Positions 34,092 through 44,973 of a DNA stretch of 64,000 nucleotides are shown here, piece after piece. Location of the stretch: positions 22,501 to 86,500 of the forward strand of contig JAJGOT010000449.1 of assembly GCA_022457155.1 (NCBI GenBank), written 5' to 3'. The DNA is from Cladopsammia gracilis (lineage: Eukaryota > Cnidaria > Anthozoa > Scleractinia > Dendrophylliidae). The notes below the pieces were generated by a model. The model searched no databases and was not told the origin of the DNA. It saw nothing but the letters and a program-made list of their open reading frames with translations. Position numbers and translations under genes: made by a program. Position 1 is the first letter of the stretch. Every line of letters starts with the position of its first letter.

Positions 34092-34120
34092 GTAATAATA
34101 GTAATAGTAATAATAATAGT
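34058..34120. repeat. (TAA)n microsatellite
   Basis: AATAATAAT repeats with occasional TAG/GTA interruptions. Confidence 0.9.
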
Positions 34121-34242
34121 TATAAAACCTTTATTAAAAATTTCCAACAATCTTACGTTTACAATTAATTAAAAAAATTCTCAAATAATTTCACGTTTAC
34201 AATTATTAACCTACTAAAATGCTAAAAATATTCATATTGATA

Positions 34243-34252
34243 ATTAATAATA

Positions 34253-34305
<53 letters not shown>
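34243..34305. repeat. (TAA)n microsatellite
   Basis: A second AATAATAAT run; the poly-Tyr and poly-Ile minus-strand frames here are artefacts. Confidence 0.9.
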
Positions 34306-34306
<1 letters not shown>

Positions 34307-34369
34307 TGGGTTAAACTGCAGGGGGATATAATAAAGTGCACATGAACATGTAGGATGACAAGGACTTGT

Positions 34370-34540
34370 ATAATGTATGTATATGCTGTGGTGCAATTTT
34401 GTCCTTGGTGCAAATTTATTTTCCTTTGTTTTTGGGTATGGAAATGTATGATAATGTATGATAATGATTTTTAAACAAAGGAAAATAAAATTTGCACCAA
34501 AGATAAAATTGCACCACAACATATACATCACACAAGTTAA
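34370..34540. repeat. Imperfect hairpin, about 65-bp arms
   Basis: TGTATATGCTGTGGTGCAAT at left pairs with ATTGCACCACAACATATACA at right, and TTTGTCCTTGGTGCAAAT pairs with ATTTGCACCAAAGATAAA. The loop holds tandem GAAATGTATGATAATGTATG. MITE-like; flanking duplication not resolved. Confidence 0.65.
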
Positions 34541-34975
34541 TGTAAACATAGTTGAAAACGTAAAGCTTAAAACTAAATGACATGTTCAACTTGTACCAAG
34601 GGCAATTTTCAAAATAAAACAATCAGGCATACTTACTAATTTACTGGCTCATCATCGATAGGGCCTTCGTTTTCTAGATCTTGATTAAACGCTGTCTCAA
34701 AAACAGCTGGATTTGTGCACACAGCAGTAAAATTCTCATTATCCGTAATACAGGACATGGCAGGCGGTATCTTATTGCATGACTTGAGGTTTTCACGACA
34801 GCAAACACTTTCACGCCCAGTTTGCATGGGTACACAGTTTCCACAAATGCATCTACATTTTCAGTATAAGATATTAACCAACACTGCAATGACTGGCATA
34901 AACTCACAAAACGGCTGGAAATTGTGCCTAGCTCAAAGCCTAATATGAAGCTTCGTCTATTACAACAGCCTACTA

Positions 34976-36205
34976 CCCGGCGGTACAAATCAATGATAAT
35001 ATTGATAATCAATATAATCAATAATAATCAATAATTATCAATATCAATTAATTGATTGTTATTGAAAATCAATAAAAATCAAATACTAAAACTTGAGTGA
35101 GTATCGATTTTCATTGATTGTTATTGATTAATATTGATTATCATTGAATGCCTAAATCTTGCTTCATGTTTTCAATAAAACTTACGTATGATATAAATTT
35201 AAAAATCGGATTTAACATTCTTTATTTCTTCCGATATTATATTAATTGAGTAATCATGCCTTTTATTTAACTCTTTCTATTAAATGAAACGATTGATGGT
35301 CTCAAAACAACAAAACGACCTATTTAAAAACATATTTTCTTCCTTAGGCCTGTAGGCTAGTTTGAGTGAACATTTTTCGTCGTGAAAAAAATAATATAAA
35401 ATAAACGCTTTTTGTGCCCATCTGAGATAAATATAAAAAAGGCTATCTAAACAAATTTCTAAGTTTTGGAAATTGCTTGGCTTGAAACTAACAAAACATG
35501 AAAACAGTAACAGCAGCAAATCAAGCCCTGCCTTCAGTTTTTATAATCCGTACCTCACCCCCTCGTTAATCAGCCTTTCGCAACTATATATGGCTATAAT
35601 CTTGTACTACATTCGTGATCTTGGGTTTCAAGGTTTTGAAGCTGATTTTAAAAAGAAGTCTCAATGTGCTGGCAGCACAAACATTGCACTGAAATTCGCA
35701 TAAGTTCGGCCTGAAGATGGCCGAGCTGCCCACGATCATCGGTAACTGAACGCATTCCCACGTTCTCCTCTCTTCTTAAAGGCGAAAAACGTTTCACCAA
35801 CATTCACTTCAAAAGGACATTCGTGTTAGCCTTTAACGACCCAGAATATAGATAGTTCCACTTGATCTTACTTCGACATAATCAACATATCATGGGAAGT
35901 CAAGATAGAAGTGTGTTGTGTAGGAATGTGCGTGTGTAATCACTCGTACATAAATCCGTGCTGTATGACGCGTCCCACTTCACCATATGTCCGGCCTAAA
36001 GACCGGGATGTACTGTTGCATAATCAATTATTAATTATCTATAAAATCAATAATAATCAATAGCAATTAAGATGTTTTGGAGAGTGAGTATCGATTTTTA
36101 TTGATTGGTTGAATCAATTTATATTAATCAATGGGTTGTTATTGATTATTATTGATTGCATTGATTGCAATCAATGATTGATTTTCATTGATTGGTGCCA
36201 CCGGG
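34976..36205. mobile_element. 1,230-bp fold-back DNA element, 6-bp target duplication CTACTA
   Basis: Left end CCCGGCGGTACAAATCAATG; right end on minus CCCGGTGGCACCAATCAATG. CTACTA flanks at 34970-34975 and 36206-36211. Long subterminal zones on both sides (to about 35150 and from about 36015) are built of AATCAATAA/TTATTGATT repeats and can pair. No transposase was seen in the 0.85-kb interior. The 6-bp duplication matches that of the CAGGGC element at 10672, so the two may use related transposases. Confidence 0.8.
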
Positions 36206-36211
36206 CTACTA

Positions 36212-38893
36212 GAATGAGCGAACAACAAACATCGAAAAACTTACAAAACGGCCGCAAAGAACATCAGAAATGCCTGAAATAAACTTTTAACGTATTTATT
36301 GACCATTCAACGGAGCAGTCCACTTGACCAATTTGGTCTTCGTTTACGTCGTAGCCATTGCTGTCAGACGAGTCATCAGAGGTTTCGCCGTCGGATTCTG
36401 TGACAATAGGCACAAATTGGTACGGCTCAACGTGAAAAAGCACAGGTTTGACATCCAATGTGAAAAAATGGTTGAAAACAGGGAAATCTTCAAAACTGAC
36501 CAAGTATTCGCCACGGTACTTTCACTATAGCTCAGCAATGTGCAAACCAACAGTGACGTCACAAATCAAAGCTCATTTCCAATCCTTTTATTTACGTACG
36601 CGGTCATTTCAGAAACGTCTTCGTGAAGCAATCGGTTATATTTTTACTTTCAGCTGTTTTTAGCGGAGCACTTGCCAGGCCGAAGGCCTGGCTGCGCAGC
36701 TCCATACTCATAGAACCATGCCCGTCATTTTTCATGGTCATGGCTAGCGGAATGTTTCGCGGGCGCGCGTGTGCCCGACCTCCGACCTCCGCCGCCGCCG
36801 TCGCGCAGGACTAGCTCGCGGGCGCGTATGACGTCGCAAAAGATGCGCGTACGACGTTATGTTGAAACCAAAGCGAGGCTTTGTTTTTCGCGCGGTTACA
36901 CGGCCGAATGTCACGTCAGCTAGAAAAACACTTTGATGTTTTGCTGTGAATTTACTAAGCGGAGAAAACCTTTGAAATTAAAGGCGTTATTTCCCTTTAT
37001 ATTTCGCGGTTTGCTACTCAAGACAAGGATACTAATTAAGGGATACTCAGAAGCCGCTTTAGTGGAAAAAGACGAGCTTTCAGGGATGAAATCTTGCTTC
37101 GAGGAACTTCATGTATTACGTTTTTATCAATGCGGGAGATATTTGTTTTCTACGGATTTCAGAACCAAGCAAGCGAGGGACTTAAAGGTAAAACAGATTA
37201 AGTTTTCGATGAGAATTTATGTTGATATCAATCTGTGAGTGACTTTTTATTGGTGTTATTGTTAGTTTTGGAGAATTGATTTTAAAACGTGCTTAAATTC
37301 AGTTGTATCGATCTCTTGAATTTCATCGAAGAAAGCTTGAACTCGATGAGCTATAAGAATTAAGCTTAAATGGTACGCGTTTTGCTTTTAAACGTAAACT
37401 AATGGAGATTTGAATAAATTTTTTCGAAATAAGATTGTGTTGTCCATTTTTATGTGTTTGTTCATTCATTAGATAGTTTGAAAAGCGATTTTATGTAAAC
37501 AAAACAAGACTTTGATTTTATAGTACAGTTCTATCTTCACTCGTATCGCCTTATGCAAATATGTTTGTGTATTTTTGCAATTTTTGATTTTCAAATCAGT
37601 TTCTCGGGCAATTTTTGACAAACAAAAACTGTATTTTATTCGGAAACTAGTGGTACTAGTTATTCTAGACAGAGAAAAGTTGTTTTTGTGAACTTTTGTA
37701 CGGTCTATAAAAATGTACTGTGCAGACAGTCGCGTAATACTGTTTTTGAGAATTGCTAAAATTGAAAATAGCCCGTTCGTCAATCTTAATTCTTGTGCTT
37801 CCAACCTTTCACCTTGGTTAAGTTTCACCTTAATTAAGCTTGTTCAAAGTGCGACGCTGTTAGGCTTGGGCTATCTATATATATTACTCTTTTTAAGATC
37901 AGAAAGGAAAATTACTGCGTAATTTCACATTATAATGGTTTCTTTTAGTGTTTGGTCGCGTTTTAAAGGCTAAAGAAAAAGTATCGAAATTTTGGTTCAT
38001 TTGACCTTTAAATGAAATCTGAACGATGCTCTAACAACTTAAAAGTAATCATCGAGACTTTTGCCAGCAGATTCTATTCGTGCGCGTGCGCAGTCGATCT
38101 AAAACCCAACGATCAACAAAATTGTTCAACGCAAAACATGGCGGTCGAAGGCAGGACTTGGCATTGCTCATTTATTTTGATAACTCACGAATTTCTTGAA
38201 TTTCTGTCGCTTTCAGACGTCATATGTGTAGCTAACATGAATATATTGATATCGGGGGGGGGGGGGGGGGGGTAAGAAACGAGGCCAGGGACTGAGTGAC
38301 GATGCTCTCGCAGCTAGCAAAGCGGTCCACTTGCATCGTGGTCAGCGGTGCTTTTTTTGCTATTACCAGCTGAAGACGAAATGTATAAAATAATTGCCAA
38401 ATTGCCATTGTCTTTTCGGCCCAACGATTGGACAATAGCCCTGGTCTCTTAGCAACAGCCAAACCTTTTTCCACCCAGTCATTTTTATGAGTTAACACCT
38501 AGCGCTTAGCGCCCGCGTCTCGGGTTCGAAAAAAAAGCTAGGTTACCAAGACTTTACGAATGCAGACATTTTTTCTAAATCAATTGGACTGTTTTAAAAG
38601 CTTTGCCCACAAAATATATTGAGAAACGACCAGAAAAGACACAAGACAACTTAATGTGATAAATAAAACTTTCTTTAGTCGAAATGCACTTTTCCTATAG
38701 CCCATGCTAACACATGTAAGCGCGGCAAAATGATCTACTAACACATAAAAGCGAGGCAATATGATATACTAAAAGATGAAAGCTAGGCAAAATAAATGTT
38801 CCACTAACGCGCCGCCCTCAAATCGACTTGATACCTGAACTCAATACATCTGTATCTACCCACTAAGGAAAATTGAATGCTGCAAAGGTTTCG
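36212..38893. other. Intergenic, with a CpG-rich patch
   Basis: About 36690-36910 is strongly CG-rich (CGGGCGCGCGTGTGCCCGAC and similar) against an AT-rich background, as in a promoter or unmethylated island. The following frame 36933-37238 (101 codons, basic, no domain) begins within 30 bp of it and ends near AAAGGTAAAA, a possible splice donor. That is suggestive only. A poly(G) run lies at about 38254-38271. Confidence 0.35.
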
Positions 38894-38897
38894 TTAA

Positions 38898-39393
38898 AGT
38901 GCACATGAAGTAAAATTTCACTACCTTTTTGTTGTAGGGTTTTATGTTGTTTATATCATCTTTATTTCATTTTCAGTCGTTTTCCTGTTTTGCGAGAACA
39001 GGATCCACCACTTTTAGCAGTTTGAAACTTTGCGACATTTTGAGCGCGGCCAAAAAAGCATTTGTCATTCGTGTGTTCGATCACAACAAAACCTGGCGGA
39101 GAAGGGGACGAACCCGGGGCTAAAATACGCGTCGCTTTCAAACAAATGTAATTGAAAGAATCCTTTCACAAGTTGTCAAAACTATACTGTAAAACAAGTG
39201 ACACGCTCAGTTGTAAACGCACTATTGACGTCACTAGAATCCAGGTCCTTGTCTAATATGTCCACTTGCGTCGCTTGTTAAAATATGTTCCCGCCACATC
39301 AAGTGACTCATTTACCCATCAAAATAATTCGTAAAACACCTATTCTTAGATTATCGAAAAAAAATGGTAGTGAAATTTCACATCATGTGCACT
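38898..39393. mobile_element. 496-bp MITE flanked by TTAA
   Basis: Left end AGTGCACATGAAGTAAAATT; right end on minus AGTGCACATGATGTGAAATT, with inverted similarity continuing through TTCACTACC. TTAA occurs on both sides (38894-38897 and 39394-39397), the target of Kolobok and piggyBac transposases. No coding. Confidence 0.85.
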
Positions 39394-39489
39394 TTAACTA
39401 ATTTAATTCATTTATTACTATAAGTTATCGGTAATTATCATTTTAAAATAAATATAATTGTATGGTATATAATTGTTACTAATACTTAC

Positions 39490-40054
39490 CAGGGCCCACA
39501 TGATAACTCCAGCAATGACTGTAAGGATCACAGTAACAGCAAGCAATGGCCAAGCCTTGAGAACTGCTTGCAGAACAACATCAAGCGCGTTGAATTTATC
39601 CTCAGTAGTAATGAACTCTGATCCAGGATAATCAGCAAGTCTAAGGAAGTGAAAATCGCTGTATCGTCGATTTGTTGGAAGCTCGAATATCGGAAAAGCC
39701 ATGTGAACTTTGTTATCTCTCAGGAGCTCAATCATTTCATATTCACTGGCAACTTGCTGTGTTGTAACGTTGAAATTAACTATAAGTATCGAATGTGTGT
39801 TTTTGAATATCCATGCACATCTTCTGATGCCTTGCAATATTACGTCTCGTATCATTCCATGTACATTATTGCCAGGAGAGTCACTATTTGGTAATTGTGC
39901 GTAAGGAGGCTTACTTCCCCAAGCTAGAAACTGGTCTATACGTACTTGATGATACCATGAGTTGTTTTCCATTACGACGAACTCTAATTGACTAAAAACG
40001 GCGATTCCGATAATGACAATTGAGAGCATGTCCCATGTTTTCCTCATTGTTCTT
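39490..40054 (-). CDS. First coding exon of a glutamate-receptor-like / K+-channel-like membrane protein
   Basis: This looks like a host gene. On the minus strand a T-rich acceptor (TTTTTACAG) opens the exon at 40054, an ATG lies at 40047, and 186 in-phase codons run to a consensus donor GTAAGT at 39489. The protein starts with a probable signal peptide or anchor (residues 1-25, LSIVIIGIAVFSQLEFVV). A soluble segment follows, resembling a ligand-binding lobe (DNKVHMAFPIFELPTNRRYS then DYPGSEFITTED, about 111-150). A membrane span ends the exon (AWPLLAVTVILTVIAGVIMW, about 165-184). In cnidarians such proteins continue into a K+-channel-type pore and second span, which would be on the next exon at lower coordinates; I did not find it here. 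Exact family is inferred; a bacterial GluR0-like layout is my best reading. Confidence 0.65.
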
Positions 40055-40559
40055 CTGTAAAAATAAGCACCAGAGTTATAATGGCTACTGAACAATGAAC
40101 TAAGCGTCTTTGTAAACGGATCTCAATTTTCCATTGGTACCGTTGTACCGTGGTAATTTCTATAGTGTCTATTCCCCGCTACAGCTTGATGGAAAAAAAA
40201 AATCGCCGCTCGATGGCATAGCCAGTAATTATTTAGGCAAGCAATTTAGCAATAGCCGGCGAAAACCACGCCTTAAGGTTTTTCTTCCGTGTGAAGTCTG
40301 GGTACTACCACGTGCGTCACACCTCATACGCGCGAGATTTAAAGTACCCAGAAAAGCAAAAACAAATATGGCGGCACCTAGCTTTCTTCATACAAGTCTA
40401 CTCTTTTCGTGTTTAAAAAGAAAATCGTATTATGTTATTAGAGCTCAATGCTTGTGCCTTAACGATAAATTTTGCCGATGGTGCCGTGGACCGTACTTAA
40501 AGTCATTATAAAACTGCAGAATAAGCTACTTTCGTCTACATCTACATTTACAAATTTAA

Positions 40560-40790
40560 TCTATAACATAATGTAGGAGACAAGGCCAGCGGCTTAATGT
40601 CACCGCGCAATGACGCCATCATCTGAACTGAGGCAGATGTTGAGCACACAGCTAGCACGATCTTACCAGTTATTTTAAGATCCTGGTTTTTGGTCCGCCC
40701 GGTGTTCGAACCCCCAACCTCCCGCAGGGTAGTCCGGTGGTCTACCAACGGATTCGGATTGTAAAAAGTTATAACTTTCTCCGTGTACTT
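40560..40790 (-). mobile_element. tRNA-derived SINE
   Basis: Minus strand: CCGTTGGTAGACCACCGGAC (A-box-like), GGAGGTTGGGGGTTCGAACA (B-box), CCGGGCGGACCAAAAACCAG and GATCTTAAAATAACTG, then a non-tRNA tail. The box spacing and the tail fit a coral-type SINE that I recall but cannot verify by search. It is not a functional tRNA, because the acceptor stem does not pair. Confidence 0.6.
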
Positions 40791-41696
40791 TTCTTTAATC
40801 TGCCCGCCTAGAATACCCTTTGCTAAACGCGGGCAGCTAAAATGTAACTGTTTTTTTTTTTTTGAAAATAAAGACTTTTTGTTGTTTGTTGTTTGTTGGG
40901 TTTGCATGTCATGTACTTCTCGTCAATTGCGTATGCCGGCATGAGCGAAGAGAAAAGAGGATGATATTGCCGGGGGGTCAGTAAATGCAACAAGCCTCGC
41001 AGTCTGCCATAAAGGTTGCTTTATGTCAAAGCCCTTAAGGACGGCTTAGCCAGTTAAAATCTCACGATCGGTCAAGCGAAAAAAGAAACAAAGAGGAACA
41101 AATATAAGAACTGGAACCTTTATTTAGCTTAAATCCAGCACAAACATACTCTTTTAGTCACCAGCACATTGAATTCTTATTTAACTGTGCTAAAGAAACT
41201 TATTAAAATCTTGGAAGATTTTAATAGAAATTATGTATCAAAACGTTATGAACATCAAACGTTTTTTTTTTTTTTTGCATTGTATCAGTCATAGACCATG
41301 CTGATAATACTTTTTGAAAACTGGGACTGGTTACTCGACTATTTCTGACATCTTATGTATACAATTATACAGCGTTCTGATACTGAAAGTTATAATGTGT
41401 CTCTTTATTGTTTGAAATTTGCAGGTGACTCATCAGGTTGTTCATTCTTATGTTATTATTTTTTTCAAGTTAAGGTTTTTCTTTTTCTCTAGATAAACTT
41501 CAGCCATTTAGTGTTCTGTCTATATCCAGAACGTTTCGTTTATTGCAGAAAACGTGTTTAAATAGACCAATCTGTCATCAATCTACCCCAATAAAGACAT
41601 AAGAACTCACAACGGTGTTAGTTCATCCTAAAGCTCAAATTGGTACCCTATGTTATAAAGGTAGAACACAGTCGGTCTTGACCCTTAGACCTACAG
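40791..41696. other. No recognised gene
   Basis: Intergenic, with T-rich runs near 40850 and 41265. Nothing codes convincingly. Confidence 0.35.
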
Positions 41697-41699
41697 GGG

Positions 41700-42235
41700 G
41701 GGGGGGGAGTGGTTGCCACCCCCCTTAAGGTTTTTCTCCGATATTTTCAAGACCATTTACGGTTAGCACATACCGTTTTCAGTAGCTGTTCATTTATCAT
41801 TGAAACACATTTTGGCAAAGTTTGGCGACAACCGGTTGCTATGGTAACGAGATATGACGTCATAAGTAACATGTGGTCAAGCCATTTTTGAATAAAAATG
41901 CGTGTTTTCACCCTTTTTGAGTGAAAAACATATAAAATGCTACCAAAAGCATCAAAATGTTTAATTGTATGTTATTTTGCAACTCCAGCAAACAATATTT
42001 GCAATTTCCACATTTTCCCGATAAATTTAAATTTTCAGTAAAATCCAAGATGGCGGCCAATTTGGATGACGTAACGGACCTCCAGCAGCGTCACAACCCA
42101 TAATATTTTCTTTATCTTGTAGAGCACATCATGGGCTATCTATTAGACATCGCAAAAACCTAAGGAGCTGGTTGCAACACCCCGCTTGTACCACGGGCGG
42201 TATACGTTTGCGTGTACGTCCGAGGGTTAACCCTA
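41700..42235 (+). repeat. Dispersed repeat with GGTTGCAACCCC-type inverted ends, copy 1
   Basis: The right half (about 41965-42235) matches 59283-59578 in reverse complement: GTTATTTTGCAACTCCAGCA, AAGATGGCGGCCAATTTGGA, GTAGAGCACATCATGGGCTA and TGCGTGTACGTCC. Left sequence CACCCCCCTTAAGGTTTTTC partly mirrors the right CGCAAAAACCTAAGGAGCTG, suggesting a non-autonomous DNA element. It preserves the uninterrupted GTATG site where the second gypsy element inserted in the other copy. Confidence 0.75.
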
Positions 42236-42331
42236 TTTTGCCTGGGGCTGAGTAGTACGCTAAATGCGCCAGATAACCAATCAGAAGGGAGTATCATACA
42301 TAAGCGTCTCATTAGCATACATTAAAAAAAA

Positions 42332-42715
42332 TTGGTAAACCAATCAGAGACGAGGATGACATCATGGGCTCAGGGGCAACGGATGAGGTCCCAGATCCCG
42401 CTCGGTCAGAGAAGGGTGGGTCCCAGATCCCGCTCGGGATCACTCGGGATCGCTCGAGTTCGCTCGGGATCCCGCTCGGGATCTAACTCGCTGGGTGGGT
42501 CCCAGATCCCGCTTTGTCAGAGAGAAAAAAAAAGAAAACGAAAACACAAAAATGCATTTATTAGCATGAGAACGAAACAAAAGCCTAGGTACAAGCGGGG
42601 ACATGGGTTCAATCCCTTAATGGAGAACGCCCCTAATTTTGTGTGAGGAAAAAAAACCTAGGTACAAGCGGGGACATGAGTCCAATCCCTAAATGGAGAA
42701 CGCCCCTATCAGGTG
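42332..42715. repeat. GATCCCGCTCGG-type short tandem repeats and a 70-bp duplication
   Basis: About 42387-42520 repeats CCCGCTCGGGATC and GGTGGGTCCCAGATCCCGCT. Then CCTAGGTACAAGCGGGGACA to AATGGAGAACGCCCCTA appears twice (about 42583-42635 and 42657-42708). This marks the left edge of the GC-rich virus-like block; no terminal inverted repeat was confirmed. Confidence 0.7.
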
Positions 42716-44027
42716 ATATCTTCGTCGGGTCGAAGCCAACTGAAGCCGTAAGGGAGAGTCTTGAAACTGAAGTCGTTGGTGAGGACGCGTTTGTCGTAGA
42801 CCACCCCCCATCGTTTGTCTCGTTGGACGGTGGTCAAAGTCTTGGTGTTCTTGTCCCTCTGGATGAAATGCGGGTTGGGTACGTTGACTGGGCGCGGTTT
42901 GGGGAGAGGCGATCGCAGTTCGAGCAGCAGAGTGTCTTTTATGGATTGAAAATGAAGTTGTTCTTGTCCGCGCATGTTCAAAGTGAACCCACGAATTTTC
43001 ACTTCCGTCTTTCCCAAGCGTGTCTTGTGGGCATAGTTTTTGGGGTCGCAGGATAAGAATCAGACGATGACATCGCGATTCCCTTTCCCATCGTCCAATT
43101 GGTCCGTCATCTCACCGAGGAAATTTCCCATTGGGATTTCGGGTTGATCGGGTTGCCATTTGTAGACCACGGAATCGGTGTCAAAATACACGGCATTCTC
43201 TCCTACGTGATCCAGGTGATGGTAGAGGCGTAACCGAGCCCAATAGCTGGTGAAAGCGGCCACGAAGACGTTGGTGGTTTCACCACCGTAGACATCGTTG
43301 TCGAATTTGTCGTAGGAGAACCCGAGGCATTCGTCGTTCATGGCGCGGAGATCGTGGATGACCATCGTCTTATCTTTCATGAATTCGTAGAGGGCGGCTT
43401 CGTGAAGTTGGAGAATGCGGTACCCCTTTTCCGGCTTTGAGGAGTTTGGGGTTGCACCACGTTCCTCGGATACTCCGTTGACTCGCGGTGTGTTCGCAGG
43501 ATCGCTCGGTCATCCTTTTGGGGATCTCTTCTTCCACGCATGCTCGACAGAGGGGGGACGTGATTTTCCCTTGGCAGAGGTACGGCAGCACGGGATGAAA
43601 CAACCCCTCGCGCGGTAAGACAGTGCAGTCGGCGATGTCGAATTAACGGGTAATGTCTTGAAGCGGGTGGGTGACGATGACGGGGTGTCCGATGGGGGTA
43701 TTCGTCGTACTTATTGACGGTGGGGTAGAGTGACGTCACATCCACGTACCGAACGACGGGAGGTCACATCCGCAAAGTCCTTGCAGGTTTCGCAAACATA
43801 TTCCGGGCACTGGTGGGGGCGTTGACGTTTACGTCGATTTTTCCACCAATCGAGGGTTTTGTAGCAATCCTCGCACTTTTGGAGATAGCCGCAGACAGAC
43901 TGTTCCGGGGTGTCGGCCCCTTGTCCGTTGGAAGAAAACACCCGGTGATTCTCATTGCCTAATTTCATGTCGCGCGGGAGACTGGCACTAACGGATTTTT
44001 GCGGACTTTTTAAATTCCGGATTCAAA

Positions 44028-44201
44028 ATGGCTTCCAAAACAGAAGGTGAAGCAAAGGTCATCACATGCAACTTAGGCGATATTAAGAGTCAGATTACTC
44101 CTGAAAAGTTACCTTTCTACAGTAAAGAACAGTTGTTTTACTACTGTAAAGAACTTCATTTAAAAACAGCTGGAGAAAAGAAAGATCTGGTCGAGAGATA
44201 A
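44028..44201 (+). pseudogene. SAP-domain N-terminus of ISL2EU accessory protein
   Basis: A 57-codon frame from the ATG at 44028, starting 22 bp after the inverted repeat. Residues PFYSKEQLFYYCKELHLKTA then GEKKDLVER form a SAP-type helix-extended loop-helix, a DNA-binding fold. TAA at 44199 follows GAGAGA, and the expected next helix continues one base out of frame (IIATWKVPGF). This is the start of the SWIM/YqaJ-type accessory protein typical of this transposon group. Confidence 0.55.
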
Positions 44202-44225
44202 TCGCCACTTGGAAAGTGCCAGGAT

Positions 44226-44803
44226 TTGTTTGATAAAAAAGTGAAACAAATTACCGTAAAGTTTAGCTTTTCCACAGCGCTAGATCCGACAGAAATTCCT
44301 CAACCTTCAGCAGACTGGAAAGTTTTAGGAAAACAAAAGGAAGTTGATGCACCTGTTGTTACTGACAGTGTTATCAGAGATTACCAGAAGGCCAAATACG
44401 CCGGGGCGAAAGGCCAATATCGTAAGGCTTACAGAATGTTTTCCTCGCGCCGTACGGTTTCAGTTAAAATCCTAAAGGACGGGAACAATTCTCGTTGTAC
44501 ATATATAAGGCAAACATGCTTAAGTCTTACTCGGGAAACATTTCTCGTCCGGTAACAGTGCAGGTCTTTGAAAATAAACCCGTTAAGGCGTTTTGTAGCT
44601 GCCCAGTCGGAAAGAGTGGATTGTGTTGCCACGCAATAGCACTTTTAATTCAATTGAATTTTTTTTCACTGCCACAAAAAACTCCATCTCCACATGTCCA
44701 CATGTCCTGTACTGAGAGGCTACAGAAATGGCAGTGTTTCGTGCAAATAACATGGCGCTTAAAGTTAACTTCATGTCTTGCTTTGCCAAGAACTGACAAA
44801 TAA
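44226..44803 (+). pseudogene. SWIM zinc-finger accessory protein remnant
   Basis: Two overlapping frames. 44226-44460 gives VTDSVIRDYQKAKYAGAKGQ and YRKAYRMFSSRRTVSVKILK; a shift near 44500 leads to YKANMLKSYSGNISRPVTVQ and KPVKAFCSCPVGKSGLCCHA. The CxC...CxH spacing is a SWIM zinc finger. Family members go on to a YqaJ-like nuclease, but here the frame dissolves after CTERLQKWQ (about 44735), where it meets the opposite-strand THAP frame. Internal deletion, not functional. The link to ISL2EU is established for the group and inferred here. Confidence 0.6.
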
Positions 44804-44973
44804 GCTTCGACAACCTCCTTTCTTGTTGAGGCTACTTTTGTTAAAGTATAGTATTCACCACCAGTTTTCCAGGAACTCTTACAATATTCGCTTGAACACG
44901 TCCAGTGCCAAGAACGGGAACTATTTTGTCTTGCTTTGTGCGAAGTGCTATCGCTCACCACAGCGGACGCCAT
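44650..44973 (-). pseudogene. THAP-domain N-terminus of a transposase
   Basis: The minus-strand frame from ATG 44973 has C26, C31, C77 and H80 (WTCSSEYCKSSW to VICTKH), which fits the THAP spacing C-x2-4-C-x35-50-C-x2-H. THAP domains bind the ends of several DNA transposons. Only about 90 plausible residues remain; the sequence then runs antisense through the SWIM gene, so the catalytic DDE part has been deleted. Confidence 0.5.

Noticed and set aside
34243..34549. Poly-Tyr/poly-Ile frame
   Set aside because: Translated (TAA)n repeat.
40700..40760. tRNA gene on minus
   Set aside because: A- and B-box-like sequences are present, but there is no paired acceptor stem and a SINE-like tail follows.
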